Both the position numbers and the translations under genes were made by a program. Below are positions 8,681 through 17,486 of a stretch of 60,747 nt of DNA, piece by piece (position 1 is the stretch's first letter; every line of letters starts with the position of its first letter). Under the pieces are notes generated by a model, which ran no database searches, was not told where the DNA came from, and was given only the letters and a program-made list of their open reading frames with translations. The DNA lies in contig JAUNNJ010000003.1 of the NCBI GenBank assembly GCA_030531495.1, positions 14,065 to 74,811 of the forward strand. Direction: 5' to 3'. Origin of the DNA: Bacteroidales bacterium. GTDB taxonomy: Bacteria > Bacteroidota > Bacteroidia > Bacteroidales > Muribaculaceae.

Positions 8681-9435
8681 TTCAATCGATTGATATTAAA
8701 TACTGGACCTTCTTTACATACACACACATGACCACTGTCGGCAGTGTCCTCCACGCAGCATAGGCAAGCTCCAAGGCCGCAAGCCATCATGTTTTCAAGC
8801 GACACTTCGCAGTCGATACCTTTGCTTTTGGCAATGTTTGCCACAGCCTTCATCATTGGTAGAGGACCGCAGCAAGCAATGTGGTCTACAGTTGAGTTGA
8901 GCACTGAATGTTGGGTTACGAATCCTTGTTCGCCCTCAGAACCGTCTTCTGTCGAAACAAACACATCGCCCCAGCGCTTGAATTCATCGAGGAGCAGCAA
9001 ATCGCTGGCAGAGCGTGCGCCGAGGAGAAATCTCGCTTTTTTGCCAAGTTTGTTGAGCACTTTTCCCAATTGGAGCAATGGCGCCACGCCTACACCGCCA
9101 CCGATAAGTAGCATTTCGCCGTCAAATGTGGTGCTGAATCCATTGCCAAGTGGCATCACAAGGTTGAGCTTTTCGCCAGTCTGGGTTTCCAATAGAGCGG
9201 CTGTGCCATCGCCTGCGCGGCGTACGAGCAGCCATAGATGATTGTTTGCTTCATCTATGTGGCAAATGGAGATGGGACGACGTAGGAAAGTGGTTTTGGA
9301 ATTGGGTACTTCCACCTGGACAAACTGTCCAGGATGGGTATCTGGCATAGTGCCTGATGAGGGTGTGAGTTTGAGCAATCCGTAAAGAGGTGAGATGCTC
9401 ACATTTTCGCTCACAATGAAATCCATTTCTGTCAT
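8674..9435 (-). CDS. pyrK: Dihydroorotate dehydrogenase, electron transfer subunit
   Basis: 253 residues. This FAD and [2Fe-2S] subunit passes electrons from dihydroorotate dehydrogenase to NAD+. Seen: FAD-binding RRPISIC near residue 55, the nucleotide-binding [10 protein letters not shown], and a C-terminal iron-sulfur cluster motif [12 protein letters not shown]…CVCKEGPVF with four Cys ligands. It is the first gene of a minus-strand operon with pyrD and the MBL gene; TAAATTTG lies about 29 bases before the ATG. Confidence 0.95.
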   Translation of the reverse strand: MTEMDFIVSENVSISPLYGLLKLTPSSGTMPDTHPGQFVQVEVPNSKTTFLRRPISICHIDEANNHLWLLVRRAGDGTAALLETQTGEKLNLVMPLGNGFSTTFDGEMLLIGGGVGVAPLLQLGKVLNKLGKKARFLLGARSASDLLLLDEFKRWGDVFVSTEDGSEGEQGFVTQHSVLNSTVDHIACCGPLPMMKAVANIAKSKGIDCEVSLENMMACGLGACLCCVEDTADSGHVCVCKEGPVFNINRLKW

Positions 9436-9464
9436 TTTGTTAGAGCATAATTGTTGATGTTCTA

Positions 9465-9472
9465 CAAATTTA
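9465..9472 (-). promoter_or_regulatory. -7 element of the pyrK operon
   Basis: TAAATTTG on the minus strand, divergent from the esterase promoter at 9505. Confidence 0.5.
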
Positions 9473-9504
9473 CGAAATTGTTTTCATTCATTTTCAAAAT
9501 TCTT

Positions 9505-9512
9505 TAACTTTG
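9505..9512 (+). promoter_or_regulatory. -7 element of the esterase gene
   Basis: TAACTTTG, 31 bases before the ATG at 9544. Confidence 0.5.
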
Positions 9513-9543
9513 TGGTTGTTAAAATTATAAATTTACAGAATTG

Positions 9544-10434
9544 ATGACTATAATAAATAAACTGAGAAAGTACATTTTGATGTTTGTGGTGATGGTATCA
9601 CCATTTGTTATGGCTTATGCCGAGTCGCTCGACTCGTTGTATCGTGGTGGCGCAAAGGTTGTTGATTTGTGGCCAGAAGGCGCTCCTCACGACAATGGCA
9701 TCGATTATCTGAATCCCGATTTAGAGACAAAACGCATTTATAAGCCGCAGATGCATGTGTTCACGGTGAAGTCGAAAACACCCACCAAGGCAGTGATTTT
9801 AATGCCTGGTGGAGCGTATGAGGTTTTGGCGGTGTATAAAGAGGGATTCATGTGGAAGCAATTTTTCAATCGCGAAAAGGTGGCGACGATAGTGCTCACT
9901 TACCGTACGCCAAACGGCCATCACGAAGTGCCTGCCGAAGATGTGTATCAGGCTATGCGCTTGGTGAAGCAGCACGCCGAGGAATGGAACATCGACACCA
10001 CACAAATAGGTGTGATGGGGTTCAGCGCTGGCGGTCACTTGGCTTCCACCGTGGCAACTCATGCACCTTCTGATGTGTGGCCAGCTTTCCAGATTCTATT
10101 CTATCCAGTGATTTCGATGAGCGATGAACTTACTCACAAGCAATCGCGCAACAATTTGTTAGGGAATAACGACACTCCAGAACTTCGCGAATATTACAGC
10201 AATGAATTGCAAGTGAAGCCGTTCACACCTCGTGCCTATATCATTGCCGCCGACAACGACAAAGTGGTGCCTGTGATGAATTCTATCAAATATTACGAGG
10301 CCCTGAAAAAATATAAGATTCCGGCAGAGATGCATATTTTTCCAAGTGGAGGCCATGGCTTTGGCATATATCCGAGCTTTAAATACCATGAGGCTTTGAT
10401 GAAAACGCTCTCCGATTGGTTGCATACTTTTTAA
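9544..10434 (+). CDS. Secreted alpha/beta hydrolase, BD-FAE/acetylxylan-esterase-like
   Basis: 296 residues with a signal peptide (…YILMFVVMVSPFVMAYA). The nucleophile motif GFSAGGHLAS, an Asp in AADNDKVVP and a His in GGHGFGIY form the expected catalytic triad. The PGGAYEVLA oxyanion-loop region is typical of bifunctional deacetylase/feruloyl esterases. It probably removes acetyl or feruloyl groups from plant polysaccharides in the periplasm or outside the cell. No polysaccharide-utilisation genes lie next to it. The ATG at 9544 is preferred over the TTG before it. Confidence 0.85.
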   Translation: MTIINKLRKYILMFVVMVSPFVMAYAESLDSLYRGGAKVVDLWPEGAPHDNGIDYLNPDLETKRIYKPQMHVFTVKSKTPTKAVILMPGGAYEVLAVYKEGFMWKQFFNREKVATIVLTYRTPNGHHEVPAEDVYQAMRLVKQHAEEWNIDTTQIGVMGFSAGGHLASTVATHAPSDVWPAFQILFYPVISMSDELTHKQSRNNLLGNNDTPELREYYSNELQVKPFTPRAYIIAADNDKVVPVMNSIKYYEALKKYKIPAEMHIFPSGGHGFGIYPSFKYHEALMKTLSDWLHTF

Positions 10435-10440
10435 AAATAT

Positions 10441-10478
10441 AAAGAATCCACAAGCGCCCCTTGTGGATTCTTTGTTTA
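10441..10478. terminator. Bidirectional terminator
   Basis: AAAGAATCCACAAG pairs with CTTGTGGATTCTTT, with T-rich flanks on both strands, between convergent genes. Confidence 0.85.
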
Positions 10479-10489
10479 TGATGCGATGC

Positions 10490-11038
10490 CTATAATAGGC
10501 AGTAATTGGCGTGCTTCAGCGTTTTGCTAACAAATATTCCCAACTTGTGTGCCATCAGAAGATTGACAGCAGATACGATGCTTCCAATACCGATGGCAAT
10601 TATTATGCCCCAAAGAGGGTATGCCAGCCAAATTGAGTGCATCATCATAGCGCAATAGGGCATAAGCAAAATGGAACTGATAAGGCCGGGAATGTAGCCG
10701 CGGAGTGCAACAGCTTGTGCTATATGAATCAAAGTGTGGACAGTGAATGCGCCAAACACTCCAATCCAAATCCACATCATTACGGAATTGCCCAGGAGGC
10801 TCAAGAGTAGGAGTGTGGTCATCAACACGATGAGGAATTCTTCCGCCACTGCTATGCCGAAAGCCACATTGTTCAACTCTGTGAGGTGGTTCATTATTCT
10901 TTGGGCTCTTGGGAATTTCGCTATTACACGATCGTAGTTGTTCTTTATCCAGCGTCGCTGAATAATCATCTCTTCAGCCTCGTGGATGAGAAAAACTAAC
11001 GGGAATCCCAATATTAGTAATGCAGATAATGCGCTCAT
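10490..11038 (-). CDS. HXXEE-domain membrane protein
   Basis: 182 residues, with five or six hydrophobic segments. The motif FLIHEAEEMI near residue 20 is the defining HxxEE of the HXXEE family (PF13787), and a second set, FGIAVAEEF and HTLIHIAQA, supplies the other conserved acidic/His residues. The function of the family is not known; the buried Glu/His suggest an intramembrane metal site or enzyme (inference). It follows the LeuA-like gene by 91 bases on the same strand and could be cotranscribed. Confidence 0.8.
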   Translation of the reverse strand: MSALSALLILGFPLVFLIHEAEEMIIQRRWIKNNYDRVIAKFPRAQRIMNHLTELNNVAFGIAVAEEFLIVLMTTLLLLSLLGNSVMMWIWIGVFGAFTVHTLIHIAQAVALRGYIPGLISSILLMPYCAMMMHSIWLAYPLWGIIIAIGIGSIVSAVNLLMAHKLGIFVSKTLKHANYCLL

Positions 11039-11129
11039 TTCTTTTCTGTTTTTTGTTGATTAGACGGGCTAATTTGGCGAAAGGTTGCATTGGGACTAAA
11101 AAAACTTTCCTCCAATCGATGCCGGTTAT

Positions 11130-12710
11130 TTATTTCTGCATACCTTCAATGATGTTGAGCATCTTGATGGTGGCTTGGAATGCTGCCTCTATCTGGTCCA
11201 CTTCAAGTCCTCTTGTCTTGATGACATGGCCATTGTAGTTCCAGGTGATGTTGGTCATCACGAGTGCATCGGTGCTTCCGTGGGGCGGGATGCTCACGGT
11301 ATAATTGGTGAGTCGAGGCATTTCGCGTCGCATATTATCCTTGTAAATTTTCTTGATAGCTTTGATAAACGCATCAAATTGGCCATCACCATAGGCACTT
11401 TGCTCGTATTCTTTGCCGTTCACTTCCAATTTCACAGTGGCAGTGGGATGCAATCCGTGCGACATGTTGAGTGAGTAATTCACGATTTTCACCTTTGTGA
11501 TGTCGGTATCGTGCTTCACGATATCTGCCACGATGTAGGGGAGGTCGTCTTGTGTGACGATTTCTTTCTTGTCGCCCAACTGCACGATTCTTTCTGTCAC
11601 TTTCTGCACATATTTTTTGCCTAACTGGATGCCCAATTCCAGCAAGTTTTCATTAATGCTGGCCTCTCCAGAAAGTTTGCCCAGTGCATATTCGCGTTTT
11701 CGTCCGAAGCGTTCGGGGAGCAGATTGTTGTAGTATAGTTCGTTTTTGCGGTCGCCGTCGGCATGAAGACCTGCAGTTTGTGTAAACACATTTTCGCCAA
11801 TGATTGGCTCGTTTTGTGCCACCACCACGCCAGAGAACGATTCCACAATGTGGCTCACGGTGTAGATTTGCTTTTCGTCGATGCCTGTGGTCATATGTAG
11901 CATATCGTGCACCATAGGCACCACAGAAGCCAATGGCGCGTTGCCAGCACGCTCACCCAAGCCATTGATGGTGCAGTGTATGCCCTTGATGCCCACAAGG
12001 CCTGCTGCAAAGGCATTGCTGGTGGCGAGGTCGTAGTCGTTGTGGGCGTGGAAGTCGAAATGGAGGCAAGGGTAGCGATTCACCATACGCTTGCAGTATT
12101 CATACACTTGGTTTGGATTCATGATGCCAAGTGTGTCGGCGAGCATATAGCGTTCGATTGGCAGTTCTTTCAGCGTGTCCATCAGCTTGTAGACGTAATG
12201 CTTCGAAACGCGTACGCCATTCGACCAGTCTTCAAGATATAGATTCACCTTCAGCCCTTTAGAGTGAGCAAGATTCACTTCTTTCACAATATCGGAGCAA
12301 TGCTCTTCAAGGGTTTTGCCAAGTTGAAGGCTACAGTGCCTTTCCGAGCCTTTCACCAGGAAATTAATCACCTTACCGCCGGCCCTCTTTACCCAATCCA
12401 CCGATTTTCCACCATCAATGAAGCCGAGAATCTCAATGCGGTCGAGCATGTTATTATCTGCAGCCCATTGGCAGATGGATTTTGCCGATTCAAATTCTCC
12501 AATCGACACATGGCAACTGCCAATCTCAATGCGCGGAACGCGAAGATTCGTGAGCACCATGCGCGTAATACTCAGTTTTTCTGCCGTAGAAAAACTCACA
12601 CCAGATGTCTGCTCGCCATCACGGAGTGTGGTGTCGAGAAGTTCAATATGCCCAATTGCCTCGTTGGGCTTTGGACGAGTGTCAAGTATTTTGCCGAAAA
12701 GTGAACTCAT
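11130..12710 (-). CDS. 2-isopropylmalate/citramalate synthase family protein
   Basis: 526 residues. HMGL-like barrel with LLDTTLRDGEQTSGVSF (residues ~23-39), the metal ligands FHAHNDYDLA and the second signature INGLGERAGNAPL, then a C-terminal LeuA-type allosteric domain (HPTATVKLEVNGKEYEQSAYGDG…). It condenses acetyl-CoA with a 2-oxo acid for Leu or Ile synthesis; the acceptor (2-oxoisovalerate or pyruvate) cannot be settled from sequence. No leuBCD genes are adjacent, so it is probably a second LeuA paralogue or a CimA. Promoter TAACTTTG at 12730-12737. Confidence 0.85.
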   Translation of the reverse strand: MSSLFGKILDTRPKPNEAIGHIELLDTTLRDGEQTSGVSFSTAEKLSITRMVLTNLRVPRIEIGSCHVSIGEFESAKSICQWAADNNMLDRIEILGFIDGGKSVDWVKRAGGKVINFLVKGSERHCSLQLGKTLEEHCSDIVKEVNLAHSKGLKVNLYLEDWSNGVRVSKHYVYKLMDTLKELPIERYMLADTLGIMNPNQVYEYCKRMVNRYPCLHFDFHAHNDYDLATSNAFAAGLVGIKGIHCTINGLGERAGNAPLASVVPMVHDMLHMTTGIDEKQIYTVSHIVESFSGVVVAQNEPIIGENVFTQTAGLHADGDRKNELYYNNLLPERFGRKREYALGKLSGEASINENLLELGIQLGKKYVQKVTERIVQLGDKKEIVTQDDLPYIVADIVKHDTDITKVKIVNYSLNMSHGLHPTATVKLEVNGKEYEQSAYGDGQFDAFIKAIKKIYKDNMRREMPRLTNYTVSIPPHGSTDALVMTNITWNYNGHVIKTRGLEVDQIEAAFQATIKMLNIIEGMQK

Positions 12711-12729
12711 TTAAATCTAAATCTGTTCG

Positions 12730-12737
12730 CAAAGTTA
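12730..12737 (-). promoter_or_regulatory. -7 element of the LeuA-like gene
   Basis: TAACTTTG on the minus strand, 19 bases before the ATG at 12710. Confidence 0.5.
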
Positions 12738-12920
12738 CCAAAAATCAGCAAACTACACCAAGAAACCACCATTTTTTAGGAGTCCACCGTTTTTTGTAGG
12801 GTTGTTAGCTGCTTGTTTGCGAAGGCGCTGAACTGTTTTATAGCAATTTTCGAAACGAATATGCTACGTTTATATAATTATATGTGTGTTGACATTGTAG
12901 TGCAAGAATACCCCCAGGAA

Positions 12921-13319
12921 TTATTTCACCACGGGTTGTCCGGCGCCAGTCCAACCTTGGTAACCGGTGTTGAGTTCCACCACTTGATAGCCTTTGCTGC
13001 TCAGGATGTCGGCAGCTTTCTTGCTGCGTCGTCCGCTGCGGCAGTAGAGTGCCACGGTCTTGTCTTTGGCAAGTGCCTGTTCTGCTTTTTGCTCAAATCC
13101 GTCGGCAAGCACATCGATGTTGAGCGCACCTTCAATGTGGCCTTCTGCGTATTCTTCTGCAGTGCGTACGTCGAGGCGTGTGACAGTGCTGTCGCTAATC
13201 ACTTCCGCAAATTTTGTCACTTCCACCGATTCGTACGCCTTGTCGCCAGCATTGGCCTTGCATCCAGCCAAAGCGAGTATCGCAGAGAATAATCCCATAA
13301 TAATCTTTTTTTTCATCAT
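12921..13319 (-). CDS. Rhodanese-domain lipoprotein
   Basis: 132 residues. Signal peptide with lipobox LALAGC, so it is lipid-anchored in the periplasm. A single rhodanese domain (VTRLDVRTAEEYAEGHIEGA … VALYCRSGRRSKKAADIL) keeps the active-site Cys in CRSGRR; it probably carries persulfide sulfur or serves thiol redox. It is monocistronic, with TAAATTTG at 13369-13376 (minus). Confidence 0.88.
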   Translation of the reverse strand: MMKKKIIMGLFSAILALAGCKANAGDKAYESVEVTKFAEVISDSTVTRLDVRTAEEYAEGHIEGALNIDVLADGFEQKAEQALAKDKTVALYCRSGRRSKKAADILSSKGYQVVELNTGYQGWTGAGQPVVK

Positions 13320-13368
13320 TAATCACAATTTTCAGGGCGTTTTGCCGCTTTGTCACTTTTTTGTTTCT

Positions 13369-13376
13369 CAAATTTA
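13369..13376 (-). promoter_or_regulatory. -7 element of the rhodanese gene
   Basis: TAAATTTG on the minus strand, 49 bases before the ATG at 13319. Confidence 0.45.
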
Positions 13377-13531
13377 GCGAAAAATCACGTGATCAGCAAT
13401 TATTTTTGGATGATTTTTCTTTTCATGGCAAAAAGTCGCTTTTATTGGCATTCATTTTGCTTCATCCCTTCGTCGAGAAACATGGCATATTGCCTACCGT
13501 ATTTTTTTTAACCTTATAAAACAAAAAGCAA

Positions 13532-15212
13532 ATGACTGATACGACTCAAACGATTCTTTCTCTAAAGAGTGATGAAGTAAGTATTAAAGTATTTCCTTAA
13601 TTCTCGCCAGTACCACGGTTTTGAACTGCCGGAGTATTACAATTTCGATGCGGTTCTCCAATTTGTGAAAGACACTGTAGCAGACAAGCTTTATGAGGAG
13701 TGCATCAATCAAAACCCTGCTAATGTGACTGATGTGAATCTTGACATTTTGCTCAACAAAGACGGGCATTACGCCGTGCGCCCGATGATGCTCGCCAATC
13801 CTTATCTGTATTATTTTCTGGTCAGAGAGTTGGCTACTAATTGGGATGCCATCAAAAATTGTTTCTCCAAGTATCGAGTGCCCGATATTGAGGCGTGTTC
13901 TGTTCCTGTCGTGAGAAATTTTAATGAAAAGTTTTTCAACTCCACTACAGTGTTTAGCTGGTGGCGCAATATGGAGCGTAAGTCGGTGGAATTGTCGCTC
14001 GACTATCGCTATATGTTTGTGACCGACATTACCAATTGTTACGGCACCATCATCCCTCAATCCATTGATTGGGCTTTGGCGCTTAAAGACACGGCGTTTG
14101 AAACCGATAGCAACAAAGCGTTGTCCACCAACATTAAAACTCTCCTCGGTGCCATGCAGAAGGGACACAACATTGGTATACCGCAAGGTAGTGCTGTATT
14201 TGATTTTGTAGCAGAAATAGTGTTGGGCTATTCCGACCTGTTGCTTTATGAAACCATTAAGGCCGATCCTGAAATCACAGCCGACTACAAGATTTTGCGC
14301 TATCGCGACGACTATCGTGTGTTCTGTAACGACAAGGACCAGCTGGAGCATATTTTCTACCACCTTCAGGAAGTGCTCGAATCGCTCAATTTCCGAATGA
14401 ATAGCAAAAAAACGAAGATGAGCGATTCCATCATCACCGATTCCATCAAACCGGAGAAGCTGGATTATATCTACAACACGCCCATTGTTAATAAAGACTG
14501 GTGTGCGTTCCGTGGCTTAGAGAAGCATTTGCTCTACATTCTGATGTTCTCTCGTCGTCATCCTAACTGTGGCTATCTGAAAGTGTTGCTCAATGATTTC
14601 GACAAGCGGGTAATCGAAACACTGAAGCCCCGTAGGGTAGAATTAATATCATCATTGGATTTGTCGCAACTCTTCTGTGATTCAGACAATGAATCGAATG
14701 ATGAACCGGAAGAAGATAAGCAGGAAAAAGCCCCTGAACCAAGATACATTGAGCGCCCTGGCAGAATCGTGGAGAGCGTACGTGCACTCGCGGCAATAGC
14801 CACACAAATTGCAGTTGAAAATGTGTCGTCGGTTCCCTACGCACTGCGTGTGGTTAGCCGAATGGTGAATTCTGTGACGGATGAGGCTGAAAAATGGAGT
14901 ATTTTTATGAGTGTGGTGAGAAAACTCAGGAAATTGCCTAATTCAAACTATACTCAACTTTGGTTGCAGCATATCACCTACCAAGTGGAGCGTATTCAAG
15001 GCGTTGCGCCTTATCCGATGCGCCTTTGTCAATTGGTGTCGGGGAAAGATGTGGATGTGTGGAACAACTCTTGGCTTATGCCACAACTCACCGAAGGGTT
15101 CCCAATCGAAACAGTTGCCGACCGTGAGAAACTCAAAAAGCTTACACCTGTGATTGAGTTTGTGGAGCGTTACACCTACGATTCGGATGTGGAACCGGAA
15201 GAAGGCGAGTAA
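13532..15212 (+). pseudogene. UG/Abi-like (defence-type) reverse transcriptase with an N-terminal frameshift
   Basis: The main frame is open from after TAA 13578 to 15212. It encodes RT motifs: Asp in YMFVTDITNCYGTI, NIGIPQGSAVFDFV, and the catalytic YRDD in LRYRDDYRVF, then a helical C-terminal region of ~250 residues with an acidic stretch (DNESNDEPEEDKQEKAPEP). There is no intron maturase or retron-type end; it resembles the Abi/UG ('DRT') reverse transcriptases linked to phage defence, subtype not assigned. The ATG at 13532 opens another frame (MTDTTQTILSLKSDEVSIK…) that stops at 13598-13600. A +1 shift near 13586-13590 joins it to YFLNSRQYHGFELPEYYNF, giving 559 residues. The only in-frame start after the break is GTG 13665, which would lose the conserved N-terminal segment. 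It may be a pseudogene, a programmed shift or a sequencing error. Confidence 0.8.
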
Positions 15213-15267
15213 AGCGTTTTAACCCAGAAAACTTCGTGTCGTCGGGTGATAAATGAAGAATAATTTG

Positions 15268-15275
15268 TAAATTTG
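15268..15275 (+). promoter_or_regulatory. -7 element upstream of the HAD gene
   Basis: TAAATTTG, about 75 bases before the HAD ATG, but on the upstream side of the terminator-like hairpin at 15296. Confidence 0.4.
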
Positions 15276-15295
15276 TCTTGTCAAAAGATATTTTA

Positions 15296-15330
15296 GCCAG
15301 AGCACTACATCTTGTGGCACTCTGGCTTTT
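15296..15330 (+). terminator. Terminator-like hairpin between the RT and HAD genes
   Basis: GCCAGAG plus CAC pairs with GTG plus CTCTGGC, with a 3-base bulge, followed by TTTT. It either ends the RT transcript or, as it lies inside the presumed HAD 5' leader, works as an attenuator. Confidence 0.6.
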
Positions 15331-15350
15331 GCTTGAAAACTTTTACGATT

Positions 15351-16415
15351 ATGAAAAAGAAAATATTATCACTAGTAAGTATTGTTGCCCTTGCTCTTCC
15401 ATCTGTGATGGTGGCCGAAACGCGCGATGAAATCGCAAAAATTGGGCAAAATGTGGGCGTTGAAGGCAAGTTCTGTTATTGGTCAGAGGGTAGTGTGCCA
15501 TTGGCTAAGCTCAAGAGTTTTGTGGAAAATGTCACCAATCCTTCAAGCGATGGATTTGTGCCTCAGTCCGATCGTGTGGCTGTGTTTGATCTCGACGGCA
15601 CCCTCGTGTGCGAAACCGCTCCTTCGTATTTTGAATGGATGATGTATTTGCACCGCGTGTTTGATGACCCTACTTTCAAACCCACGAAAGAACAACTTGC
15701 CACTGCTGAAATCATCAAGAAGGCTGTATATGCTCGTTCGGTGCCTGGCGATATGATGTGGACCGAAGCCATTGCGCAAAATGATGTGTTTGCCGGGATG
15801 ACTCCAGAGCAGTATCGCAACTACACGCTCGATTTTATGAAGGCACCTGTAGAAGGAATGAAAAACCTTCAGTGGGGTGAAGCTATCTATTTGCCAATGG
15901 CAGAGGTGGTTGGCTATCTTGCTGCAAACGGATTTACCACTTATGTAATCTCTGGTAGCGAACGCCAAGTAACTCGTGTATATACAGAAGGGGCTTTGGC
16001 GTTTGGCCGAAACCACATTATTGGCTCCGACATTCATACCTATGCCACCACCCAGGGCGAAAAAGAAGGCTGGGACTATTCATTCAAGCCAACCGACGAC
16101 GTGATTCGTGGCGCAATGTATGTGAAAAATTTGAAAATGAACAAGGTAAGTGCCATCGTGCGCGAAATCGGTTTCAAGCCAATTTTGGCTTTCGGCAATT
16201 CGTCGGGCGATTTTAGTATGTTTGAGTATTCCGTTGTGAAAAACCGTTATCCAAGTATGGCATTCTGCGTGCTTGCCGATGATGTGGTGCGTGAATATGG
16301 CAATCCTGCTAAGGCAGCGAAGATGAAAGCTTCGTGCGATGAGAAAAACTGGGTAACCATTTCAATGAAAGATGATTTCAAAACCATTTACGGCGAGAAG
16401 GTAACCAAGGAATAA
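15351..16415 (+). CDS. Secreted HAD-superfamily phosphatase
   Basis: 354 residues from the ATG giving MKKKILSLVSIVALALPSVMVA, a signal peptide; the periplasm is expected. HAD motif I is VAVFDLDGTLV (~residue 80), motif II YVISGSERQ and motif IV FGNSSGDFSMFEY. A helical cap lies between motifs I and II. It resembles HAD/PSP-like nonspecific periplasmic phosphatases of Bacteroidota; substrate unknown. It is monocistronic, with a hairpin in its leader and a strong terminator after it. Confidence 0.85.
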   Translation: MKKKILSLVSIVALALPSVMVAETRDEIAKIGQNVGVEGKFCYWSEGSVPLAKLKSFVENVTNPSSDGFVPQSDRVAVFDLDGTLVCETAPSYFEWMMYLHRVFDDPTFKPTKEQLATAEIIKKAVYARSVPGDMMWTEAIAQNDVFAGMTPEQYRNYTLDFMKAPVEGMKNLQWGEAIYLPMAEVVGYLAANGFTTYVISGSERQVTRVYTEGALAFGRNHIIGSDIHTYATTQGEKEGWDYSFKPTDDVIRGAMYVKNLKMNKVSAIVREIGFKPILAFGNSSGDFSMFEYSVVKNRYPSMAFCVLADDVVREYGNPAKAAKMKASCDEKNWVTISMKDDFKTIYGEKVTKE

Positions 16416-16440
16416 TTCCGTCAAAATCTTAAGTAAGATA

Positions 16441-16484
16441 AAAGTGCCGACGATTGCAATTTAGCTTCGTCGGCATTTCTTTTG
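16441..16484 (+). terminator. Terminator of the HAD gene
   Basis: AAAGTGCCGACGA pairs with TCGTCGGCATTTCTTTT. Confidence 0.85.
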
Positions 16485-16493
16485 GTGGTATAG

Positions 16494-16530
16494 TAAAAAA
16501 AACGCTCCAGAAGAAAATCTTCCAGAGCGT
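16494..16530 (-). terminator. Terminator of rpoD
   Basis: On the minus strand ACGCTCTGGAAGA pairs with TCTTCTGGAGCGT and is followed by a run of eight T. Confidence 0.85.
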
Positions 16531-16555
16531 GTAAATCTTTGATTTTTGGAACGGG

Positions 16556-17413
16556 TTATCCCAAATATGACTTAAGAAGTTTACTCTTTTGGCCTTTAAG
16601 ACGGCGGATAGCCTTCTCCTTGATTTGGCGTACGCGTTCGCGAGTGAGGTCGAACTTAGCACCAATTTCTTCAAGCGTCATTTCTTGGCAACCAATACCG
16701 AAGAACATCTTCAAAATGTCGCGTTCGCGAGGATTCAGTTGTTCAAGGGCGCGATTCACTTCCTTAGAAAGTGATTCTTGGTTAAGTGAAGAGTCGGCCA
16801 TTGGAGAATCTTCGTTAGGAAGCACGTCGAGCAGACTGTTGTCTTCACCATCAACGAATGGAGCGTCGACCGATACGTGGCGGCCTGAAACCTTCATTGT
16901 GTCGGCAATCTTTTCAACGGGCACGTCGAGTTGCTCAGCCAATTCTGCTGGTGAAGGACGGCGTTCGTTTTCTTGCTCGAAACGTTGAAGTGCCTTACCA
17001 ATCTTGTTGAGCGAACCCACCTGGTTGAGAGGAAGACGCACGATGCGCGATTGCTCTGCCAATGCTTGGAGAATGGATTGACGAATCCACCATACAGCGT
17101 AAGAGATGAACTTGAAGCCGCGAGTTTCATCGAATTTCTGGGCTGCCTTGATGAGGCCGAGATTACCTTCGTCAATCAAGTCGGGAAGACTCAATCCTTG
17201 GTTTTGATACTGTTTTGCCACAGATACTACAAATCGGAGATTCGCGCTTACAAGTTTGTCGAGGGCTGCCTGATCACCTTGTTTAATCTTTTGAGCGAGT
17301 TCCACTTCTTCGTCTACGGTGATAAGGTCCTTGCGGCCAATTTCCTGCAAGTACTTATCGAGAGAAGCGCTCTCGCGATTGGTGATCGACTTTGTAATCT
17401 TAAGTTGTCTCAT
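16556..17413 (-). CDS. rpoD: RNA polymerase sigma-70 factor, primary (RpoD)
   Basis: 285 residues, the normal short length of the Bacteroidota housekeeping sigma, which has no region 1.1. Region 1.2 ([23 protein letters not shown]), 2.1-2.4 (…[39 protein letters not shown]), region 3 and the 4.2 helix-turn-helix ([27 protein letters not shown]) are all intact. It recognises the TAnnTTTG-type promoters seen in this window. Its own promoter, TAACTTTG (17440-17447, minus), lies 26 bases before the ATG. Compare the paralogue at 18393. Confidence 0.95.
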   Translation of the reverse strand: MRQLKITKSITNRESASLDKYLQEIGRKDLITVDEEVELAQKIKQGDQAALDKLVSANLRFVVSVAKQYQNQGLSLPDLIDEGNLGLIKAAQKFDETRGFKFISYAVWWIRQSILQALAEQSRIVRLPLNQVGSLNKIGKALQRFEQENERRPSPAELAEQLDVPVEKIADTMKVSGRHVSVDAPFVDGEDNSLLDVLPNEDSPMADSSLNQESLSKEVNRALEQLNPRERDILKMFFGIGCQEMTLEEIGAKFDLTRERVRQIKEKAIRRLKGQKSKLLKSYLG

Positions 17414-17439
17414 TTATTGAAAATAGAGTTTTGAGCTTG

Positions 17440-17447
17440 CAAAGTTA
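17440..17447 (-). promoter_or_regulatory. -7 element of rpoD
   Basis: TAACTTTG on the minus strand, 26 bases before the rpoD ATG. Confidence 0.5.
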
Positions 17448-17486
17448 CAAAAAAATATTTATATTATAAGGCACAAAGCCTAAATA

